In this document: piece after piece, positions 13,489 through 13,681 of the stretch
Layout of the letters: every line of letters starts with the position of its first letter
Position numbering within the stretch: the stretch's first letter is position 1
Source of the DNA: DATFPK01 sp035264885
GTDB taxonomy: Bacteria; Actinomycetota; Thermoleophilia; Solirubrobacterales; 70-9
Direction of reading: 5' to 3'
Assembly (NCBI GenBank): GCA_035264885.1
Contig: DATFPK010000095.1
Location: 1 to 13,681, forward strand
DNA length: 13,681 bases
Program-made: the position numbers and the translations under genes
The notes under the pieces: generated by a model
Told to the model about the DNA's origin: nothing
What the model saw: the letters and a program-made list of their open reading frames with translations, nothing else
The model's database searches: none

Positions 13489-13681
13489 ATGCCGCCCCCA
13501 CCCCCCGCAAGCGGGCTCGCCTCCCGCCTCTTCCTCGGCCCGGCGCTCCGCGCCCAGCCCGACCGGCGCCTCGTGCGCCTGTTCCGCGACGGCTACGAGA
13601 ACGCGTTCGAGGAGATCGTCCGGCGCTACGAGCGCGGGCTGCGGCGCTACGCGGCGGCGATCGTGCCCGCGCATCGCGCCG
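13489..13681 (+). CDS. Probable ECF-type RNA polymerase sigma factor, N-terminal part (cut by window end)
   Basis: Only the first 64 codons are present. After a Pro-rich N terminus (MPPPPPASG), residues 28-63 read LVRLFRDGYENAFEEIVRRY and then ERGLRRYAAAIVPAHRA, which matches the start of sigma-70 region 2 in ECF sigma factors: a leucine-led first helix, then A-F-x-x-(I/L)-V-x-R-Y, then the R-x-Y-A helix that binds core polymerase. Promoter-recognition residues and region 4 lie beyond the edge, so the subgroup is unknown. The ATG at 13489 is the first in frame and has no clear ribosome binding site. It diverges from the ydcZ-like gene, with an inverted repeat just upstream. It could control nearby secreted-protein genes, but that is only suggested by position. 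Confidence 0.8.
   Translation, partial: MPPPPPASGLASRLFLGPALRAQPDRRLVRLFRDGYENAFEEIVRRYERGLRRYAAAIVPAHRA

Noticed and set aside
13351..13674. Open frame of 107 codons on the minus strand at the right edge
   Set aside because: Most of it is antisense to the recognisable sigma factor region 2; only its last 23 codons are kept, as a low-confidence leader peptide.

Overview
The window comes from a very GC-rich genome with typical high-GC codon usage (G or C at most third positions, long spurious antisense frames). The gene content fits an actinobacterium, most likely of the Thermoleophilia/Solirubrobacterales type. The clues are secreted proteins with a short collagen-like tract, several RTX calcium-binding proteins with a Cys-containing C-terminal cap, the rpsA-coaE gene order, and frequent GTG/TTG starts. 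The taxonomic call is an inference from these traits, not a database result. No rRNA, tRNA, CRISPR, insertion sequence or phage gene was seen. No gene-free stretch exceeds about 130 bases.

Layout, left to right. (1) 5-553 (-): a small exported collagen-like protein. Diverging from it is a two-gene + strand unit, a membrane-anchored HELTH-motif putative metallopeptidase (544-1953) coupled by a 4-base overlap to a DoxX-like membrane protein (1950-2315). (2) 2312-6925 (-): a tightly packed five-gene run transcribed right to left: rpsA (ribosomal protein S1), coaE (dephospho-CoA kinase), a membrane-anchored lytic transglycosylase, an MFS transporter with a long extracytoplasmic loop, and an anchored protein of unknown function coupled to the transporter by a 4-base overlap. 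(3) 6970-8127 (+): a single FAD-dependent oxidoreductase of the geranylgeranyl-reductase-like type. It diverges from rpsA across only 44 bases that carry a back-to-back pair of -10-like boxes, consistent with leaderless starts. (4) 8141-13358 (-): a small two-TM membrane protein, three tandem paralogous RTX-type calcium-binding proteins whose genes overlap by 4 bases or fewer, and a YdcZ/DUF606-type small transporter. (5) 13489-end (+): the first 64 codons of a probable ECF sigma factor, cut by the window edge.

The most notable part is the RTX trio (8457-12876). All three have Sec-type signal peptides rather than being leaderless type I substrates. They share one domain order and carry conserved, evenly paired cysteines, including a CPGA[A/G]C loop inside an RTX spacer module and a C-terminal Cys-X18-Cys cap. 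RTX proteins from the classical type I secretion route are usually cysteine-poor, so this looks like a disulfide-bearing, Sec-exported variant that has expanded by tandem duplication. A good promoter (TTGACA-16-TAGGGT) lies just before the first of the three. The rest of the window is a housekeeping core (rpsA, coaE) plus envelope functions: peptidoglycan cleavage, transport and secreted proteins.
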